This document shows positions 60,680 through 64,000 of a stretch of 64,000 bases of DNA, one piece after another (within the stretch, counting starts at the first letter, position 1; the number at the start of each line of letters is the position of its first letter). Source of the stretch: Rufibacter sp. LB8 (GTDB lineage: Bacteria; Bacteroidota; Bacteroidia; Cytophagales; Hymenobacteraceae). The translations under genes were made by a program, and so were the position numbers. The notes beneath the pieces are model-generated. The model ran no database searches, had not been told where the DNA came from, and saw only the letters and a program-made list of their open reading frames with translations. Location of the stretch: positions 4,031,001-4,095,000 of the forward strand of contig NZ_JADALJ010000001.1 of NCBI RefSeq assembly GCF_014876185.1. Reading direction: 5' to 3'.

Positions 60680-60823
60680 AAACCCACCCCTGCCCCTCCG
60701 AGGAGGGGAGTATCAGATAAAGTAATGGAGTTGTGGTTAGGGTAAGCATTTGTAAGGCGGTAAGTCAAAATGAAGGCGCTGGAAAGCTGGATTCCACTCC
60801 TCGGAGGGATAGGGGTGGTTTTC
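60680..60823. repeat. Inverted pair of CCCCTCCGAGGAGGGG-type repeats
   Basis: AAACCCACCCCTGCCCCTCC at 60680 (continuing GAGGAGGGG to 60708) and its complement at 60794-60823 (CCACTCCTCGGAGGGATAGG, then GGTGGTTTTC). About 85 bp of unrelated sequence lies between. Looks like a BIME-like REP pair; this fills most of the 60513-60824 gap. Confidence 0.7.
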
Positions 60824-60824
60824 A

Positions 60825-61922
60825 TCAGTCAAATACGCTGGAAGTATTTTCTCCCAGTAACCGCTGCGCGATAAACTGCGCATCGCGGCCGGCGCCCAGC
60901 AACAAGGCCGAACTTCGGCTGCGCTGCCAGGATAAGCCCACATAAAATAATCCAGTTACAGGACTCACACCGTTTTGGTGCACCGGCGAACCGTTCTCTG
61001 CCAGCGCTCCGTCTACCCGCAACCATCCATACTCTGGCCTGAAACCGGTGGCCCAAACAATAGCCTGGAACTGGCTTTTGCCTCCGTCTTTGAACTGCAC
61101 GGTGTCACCCATAAAACATTCTATCTCTGCTCTAAGCGCGATTTCTTTTTGCTCCAGCAGTTGCGCCAGTTCAAGGCCGTAAATGACATCCTGTTGGCGC
61201 AGCATTTTCCGGCCTAAAAACGTGGACGGCGGCGCAAAGAGGGCACCAGTTTTGGTGCCCCACCAGAACACGCTTTTCCCCAGCAGCCGCAATCCCGAGA
61301 ACCGGGGCTTTTTCTTGACCGAGAGCGTTACCTGGTGCGTTTTGGCCAATTCCACGGCAATCTGCGCCCCAGAGTTTCCGGCACCCACCACCAACACGTT
61401 GCCCGCCGGAAACTGCGCCGGATTTCTGTACTGCGCGCTGTGCACCTGTACCACAATTTCTGACGGTTCGGTGGCAAACTCCGGAATAAATGGCGTTTGG
61501 AACGGCCCCGTGGCCACCACTACATTTTTAGCGAGATAGGTTTTTGAAGCTGTGGAAAGCGTGAAAAAACCGTTGGCCTTGGTCACCGAAAGAACTGGCT
61601 GTCCCAACGCTACGGGAAGCTGAAAATGGGCGGCATAGTCTTGCAGGTAACCGGCGATCTGGTCTTTGGTGGGGTAATGGGCTTTGGGCAGGTTCAGGGC
61701 ATAGCCGGGTAGTTGGGAATATTCAGCGGGAGTGAACAGTGTCAAAGAGTCATAGCGGTTTCGCCAGGGTTGGCCTATCTGCATGGCTGCCTCCAGCAGC
61801 AGGAAACGCTGGTTCTGCTGTTGCAAGTAATAGCCCAGCGCCAGCCCAGCCTGCCCGGCACCAATAATGATGGTGTCAAAATTTTCTGCATCGCCGGAAA
61901 TAGATTTAGCTGCTGAAAACAT
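60825..61922 (-). CDS. FAD/NAD(P)-dependent oxidoreductase (CzcO/flavin monooxygenase-like)
   Basis: 365 residues. N-terminal FAD loop IIIGAGQAGLALGYYLQQ, then LEAAMQIGQPWRNRYDSLTLFTPAEYSQLPGY, a typical segment of CzcO-like and flavin-containing monooxygenases, the NADPH loop VLVVGAGNSGAQIAVEL, and ATGFRPEYGWL. Probable role is oxidation of an unidentified small molecule or redox cycling. No metal-transport domain; the CzcO name is only a family label. Single gene next to copA. Confidence 0.85.
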   Translation of the reverse strand: MFSAAKSISGDAENFDTIIIGAGQAGLALGYYLQQQNQRFLLLEAAMQIGQPWRNRYDSLTLFTPAEYSQLPGYALNLPKAHYPTKDQIAGYLQDYAAHFQLPVALGQPVLSVTKANGFFTLSTASKTYLAKNVVVATGPFQTPFIPEFATEPSEIVVQVHSAQYRNPAQFPAGNVLVVGAGNSGAQIAVELAKTHQVTLSVKKKPRFSGLRLLGKSVFWWGTKTGALFAPPSTFLGRKMLRQQDVIYGLELAQLLEQKEIALRAEIECFMGDTVQFKDGGKSQFQAIVWATGFRPEYGWLRVDGALAENGSPVHQNGVSPVTGLFYVGLSWQRSRSSALLLGAGRDAQFIAQRLLGENTSSVFD

Positions 61923-62030
61923 TTCTTAGGTGAATGATATATCGCAAAACTAGGCTTCGGCGCAGCCGATGTGTTTACAGAATTTGGAAAAAGATATACA
62001 GGATTTTGCTTTGACTGGTGAAATTACTGG

Positions 62031-62060
62031 TAGAGACCAGGCACCGCCTTGTCTCCCACG
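62031..62060. repeat. GAGAC-AGGC hairpin, copy before the 160-bp element
   Basis: TAGAGACCAGGCACCGCCTTGTCTC: AGAGAC-AGGC pairs with GCCT-GTCTC. Its partner is at 62302, on the far side of element copy C. Confidence 0.55.
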
Positions 62061-62077
62061 CATAGCTGATTAAGTTT

Positions 62078-62237
62078 AGAGCATGTTTAAATTTGTCTTT
62101 CGCGCTACAAACAGGCATCGCAAGAACCTGACTTTACCTTTTTATCGCACCTAGCGCTGCTATGCTGCTCAAAAAACGCTTCGTCAGAACCTTCCGCTCC
62201 CTGTTTTCGCTTGCAAAATCAAAATTTAAACAAGCTC
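62078..62237. repeat. 160-bp inverted-terminus element, copy C
   Basis: Reverse orientation relative to A and B: ends AGAGCATGTTTAAATTT and AAATTTAAACAAGCTCT, interior GCGCTGCTATGCTGCTC and GTCAGAACCTTCCGC match B complemented. Part of the 519-bp gap 61923-62441, which otherwise holds the two flanking hairpins and a terminator. Confidence 0.87.
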
Positions 62238-62301
62238 TTATTTCTTTATTCTGCTGCAGGAAATATTCTTCAGCAGAGGCCAACCATGTTACCAGGGCAA
62301 C

Positions 62302-62331
62302 CAGAGACGAGGCGGTGCCTTGTCTCTACAG
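62302..62331. repeat. GAGAC-AGGC hairpin, copy after the 160-bp element
   Basis: AGAGACGAGGC-GGT-GCCTTGTCTCT: near-perfect stem. With the copy at 62031 it brackets element copy C. Confidence 0.6.
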
Positions 62332-62362
62332 CTGGAATAAGGAAGATACTTTTAAAAGGAAA

Positions 62363-62392
62363 CTCCCTCACTAGCGGTAGCCAATGAGGGAG
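62363..62392 (-). terminator. Probable terminator of the Csp-like gene at 62442
   Basis: CTCCCTCA/TGAGGGAG stem of 8 bp; on the minus strand it is followed by TTTCCTTTT. Weak to moderate. Confidence 0.5.
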
Positions 62393-62401
62393 CGTTAGGT
62401 T

Positions 62402-62441
62402 GCGTTTTTGGCCTCGTTTTCAGAAATGAAGCCGAAAACGG
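62402..62441. repeat. P-palindrome copy 28 of 30
   Basis: GCGTTTTTGGCCTCGTTTTCAG-AAATGAAGCCGAAAACG; it touches the stop codon of the Csp-like gene. Confidence 0.85.
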
Positions 62442-62822
62442 TTAAGACAAATGCGGGGTATGGACGGCCGCCATAATTTCGTCTACCGGGTCGGTTTTGG
62501 GTATGAGTTCCTGGCAAACTTCAATGCAATGGCGGCAGGCGGCGGCGCAGGCCTGGCAATGGTCATGGGCGTGGCGTTCACATTCAATGGCGCAGGCTTC
62601 GCAGATTTCAATGCATTGGCGCAAGACCAGCCGCGCGTGCTCAGACCCTTTTGACAGAAACGAAGCCGACAATCGGCAATAGTCGGCGCAATCTAAATCA
62701 AGGTGGATGCAGCGGGCCATCTTTTTCACTTCTTCTTCTTGCAGGCAGGCGGTGGCGCAGTGGTCGCAGGCGGCAATACAGGCCAGTAACGCATCAATGG
62801 CCGGTTTATATTCGGTACGCAT
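62442..62822 (-). CDS. Four-helix-bundle copper-binding protein (Csp-like, DUF326)
   Basis: 126 residues. Cys-rich helices: LLACIAACDHCATACLQEEE, CIHLDLDCADYCRL, LRQCIEICEACAIECERHAHDHCQACAAACRHCIEVC. The spacing of Cys pairs (CxxxC, CxxCxxxC) is that of the cytosolic copper-storage proteins that bind many Cu(I) ions within the bundle. No signal peptide. The copA and HMA genes are 2-4 kb away, and a second copy begins at 63840, so it is part of a copper-handling group. Confidence 0.9.
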   Translation of the reverse strand: MRTEYKPAIDALLACIAACDHCATACLQEEEVKKMARCIHLDLDCADYCRLSASFLSKGSEHARLVLRQCIEICEACAIECERHAHDHCQACAAACRHCIEVCQELIPKTDPVDEIMAAVHTPHLS

Positions 62823-62873
62823 AGGCTTGAAGGTTGGTGAACCTTTTTATACGCGCCCGGCAAAAGCGGGATG

Positions 62874-62914
62874 GCGTTTTTGGCTTCGTTTTCAGAAATG
62901 AGCCCGAAAACGGG
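62874..62914. repeat. P-palindrome copy 29 of 30
   Basis: GCGTTTTTGGCTTCGTTTTCAG-AAATGAGCCCGAAAACGGG, between the Csp-like gene and the membrane protein gene. Confidence 0.85.
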
Positions 62915-62940
62915 TGCTGACGGAAAAGTGTTACGAGCTG

Positions 62941-63585
62941 TTAACTTTCTCCTTCGCCTACCATGCCAGCTACACCTGCTAGACCATAAAGTACCCAATT
63001 CCACGCGGCAGAAGAATTTTTCATGATCTCAGCTGCTCTAGTGCTGGACATTTTTCCGAGGGTTACCAGCTGTTGGAGAAAAGGGAAAAGTTGCTGGACA
63101 TGGTCTTTGCTGGTTAATTGGAAATAGTAGATGAACTCTCCAGAATGGATGGTTTTGATAGAGATGAAATTTCCTGTTCCCTGACTTAAAGCTGGTTCTA
63201 GCCGCATTCTAGACGGAGAACCCAAACGGCGGCCTTTGTAGTCGGTCACGTGGAAATCTACTTTACTGATGTCTGCGAAAGAAAGGAGCTTATTTTTTAC
63301 GCTAATACCGTGGTCATTCAGTTCTACCGTGCCATTGAATCGGCCTAAGAGCGGTTCATAAGAACTAAAACTTGTCAATGAAAAAAAGAGATAGGTTATA
63401 ACTGTGACTGCTATGTACGCAAACCTTAAAAAGGTGTAAAGCCTGCTTTCATGTTCCAACACCACATCAAACACTATGTAGCCACTCAGCCCAATAAACA
63501 CTAACAGCAGCACAAGCACACTTGGGGTAAACCGGTAGGAGTCAACATCTCTTGACTCAAATTGCCGAAAGCAAACAGGTTCCAT
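62941..63585 (-). CDS. Hypothetical membrane protein
   Basis: 214 residues with two hydrophobic segments (VLVLLLVFIGLSGYIVF and FLRFAYIAVTVITYLFFSLT) after a short polar start MEPVCFRQFESRDVDSYRF. The rest is beta-rich soluble (RFNGTVELNDHGISVKNKLLSFADISKVDFHVTDYKGRRLG, YYFQLTSKDHVQQLFPFLQQL), reminiscent of PH-like membrane-anchored domains. Unknown role. Not obviously linked to the copper genes around it. Confidence 0.7.
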   Translation of the reverse strand: MEPVCFRQFESRDVDSYRFTPSVLVLLLVFIGLSGYIVFDVVLEHESRLYTFLRFAYIAVTVITYLFFSLTSFSSYEPLLGRFNGTVELNDHGISVKNKLLSFADISKVDFHVTDYKGRRLGSPSRMRLEPALSQGTGNFISIKTIHSGEFIYYFQLTSKDHVQQLFPFLQQLVTLGKMSSTRAAEIMKNSSAAWNWVLYGLAGVAGMVGEGES

Positions 63586-63730
63586 CTCTTAAAGATACAT
63601 GAGATTGCTGAAATTAGCCACCAACGGTTTACTCCCGTCTGCTACTAAGGCTAGTCTTAAAATAATTTATCTGTTGCTCGGTCACTTGGAGAAAGCCGTG
63701 AGGTTAGGCTAGTTCTGATCTAATATCAAA

Positions 63731-63776
63731 CTCCCGTTTTCGGGCTCATTTCCAGAAATGAGCCCCAAAACGGGAG
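63731..63776. repeat. P-palindrome copy 30 of 30
   Basis: CTCCCGTTTTCGGGCTCATTT-CCAG-AAATGAGCCCCAAAACGGGAG. The outer stem CTCCCG/CGGGAG is unique to this copy and fully paired; one inner mismatch. Confidence 0.93.
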
Positions 63777-63785
63777 ATGGTAGGC

Positions 63786-63822
63786 GCAAAAAAAACAGCC
63801 AAGGTGTATTTGGCTGTTCCTT
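63786..63822 (-). terminator. Terminator of the right-edge Csp-like gene
   Basis: AACAGCCAA-GGTGTA-TTTGGCTGTT with an A-run on its left, i.e. T-run on the minus strand. Confidence 0.85.
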
Positions 63823-63839
63823 GTTGAATAGTCTGTTGC

Positions 63840-64000
63840 TTAAGCGGCCAGAGACCGGCAGGCCTCGGCACATTTGCGGCAGGCTTCAGCGCAGGCTTGG
63901 CAGTGGTCGTGGTCATGTTTTCCGCACTCGGCGGCACAGGCTTCGCAGACTTCTATGCATTCTTTGAGCAGATGCTTGCCGTGCTCAGAGCCACGGGCCA
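63840..64000 (-). CDS. Second Csp-like copper-binding protein (partial, start outside window)
   Basis: The minus-strand frame is open from the right edge to a TAA at 63840-63842, 53 codons. It reads ARGSEHGKHLLKECIEVCEA, then CAAECGKHDHDHCQACAEAC, RKCAEACRSLAA. The Cys/His spacing matches the C-terminal half of the four-helix copper protein at 62442, so this is a paralogue. The partial length is only because the window ends. Confidence 0.85.
   Translation of the reverse strand, partial: ARGSEHGKHLLKECIEVCEACAAECGKHDHDHCQACAEACRKCAEACRSLAA

Noticed and set aside
60733-60945. Overlapping small frames on both strands near 60.8 kb
   Set aside because: They cover the inverted repeat pair and the 3' end of the flavin oxidoreductase gene; no independent support.
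62646-62676. CCTTTTGACAGAAACGAAGCCGACAATCGG inside the Csp-like gene, looking like half a palindrome
   Set aside because: It encodes the conserved DYCRLSASFLSKGSEHA segment of the family, so similarity to the palindrome arm is coincidental.

Overview
The window looks like chromosome from a member of the Bacteroidota, most likely order Cytophagales. A Hymenobacteraceae genus such as Rufibacter is my guess from overall resemblance and is not tested. Supporting signs are two SusC/SusD pairs, a type IX secretion sorting tail, a lamin-tail surface protein, an ECF sigma factor beside a membrane-anchored barrel protein, promoters of the TTTG-N19-TAnnTTTG kind, and weak use of Shine-Dalgarno sites. 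No rRNA, tRNA, CRISPR array, prophage or plasmid replication gene was found.

Layout. 1-7.5 kb: end of a T9SS cargo protein, a small lipoprotein, asd, a lamin-tail protein, a TSUP exporter and an outer-membrane protein. 7.8-20.7 kb: two SusCD uptake systems, the second followed by a surface lipoprotein and an S9 peptidase. 20.9-26.9 kb: two tandem PAP2 proteins, metK, hpf, a Xer recombinase, rpsU and an acyl-CoA dehydrogenase. 27.3-32.4 kb: an exopolysaccharide export and tyrosine phospho-control operon (Wza-like, Wzc-like BY-kinase, PHP phosphatase) and a short-chain dehydrogenase. 32.4-36.1 kb: TPR protein, phosphosulfolactate synthase, DedA and AroE. 36.3-41.4 kb: ECF sigma/barrel pair, two small proteins and uvrB. 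41.8-49.5 kb: a Tat-exported molybdenum aldehyde/xanthine dehydrogenase (three genes), a GNAT enzyme, a REP-associated tyrosine transposase (RAYT) and a B12-type radical SAM protein. 50.1-64 kb: Mn catalase, a His/Met-rich barrel, YciI, a Ca-type P-ATPase, two unknowns, then a copper group (HMA chaperone, CopA, two Csp-like four-helix proteins).

The striking part is the non-coding fraction, which is crowded with short repeats. (i) About 30 copies of a 38-46 bp palindrome (core GTTTTCGGGCTCATTT / AAATGAGCCCGAAAAC) occur about once per 2 kb. They mostly lie just after stop codons. Two supply the stop codon, one is embedded in frame inside a gene, and their outer stem bases co-vary. (ii) Three copies of a ~160 bp non-coding element have ends AGAGCTTGTTTAAATTT in inverted orientation. 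(iii) REPs of about 50 bp flank the RAYT gene as an inverted pair and recur as a gene-less pair and a single copy. (iv) Three minor hairpin families are present. (v) A 7-bp tandem repeat sits 5 bp upstream of the copper chaperone start.

A regulatory link is also visible. The lipoprotein at 818 and the ECF sigma gene at 36336 share a GCATGCAACCTT-type motif with identical spacing to a CTCT box, suggesting one sigma regulon. All functional assignments come from reading motifs; no database search was run.
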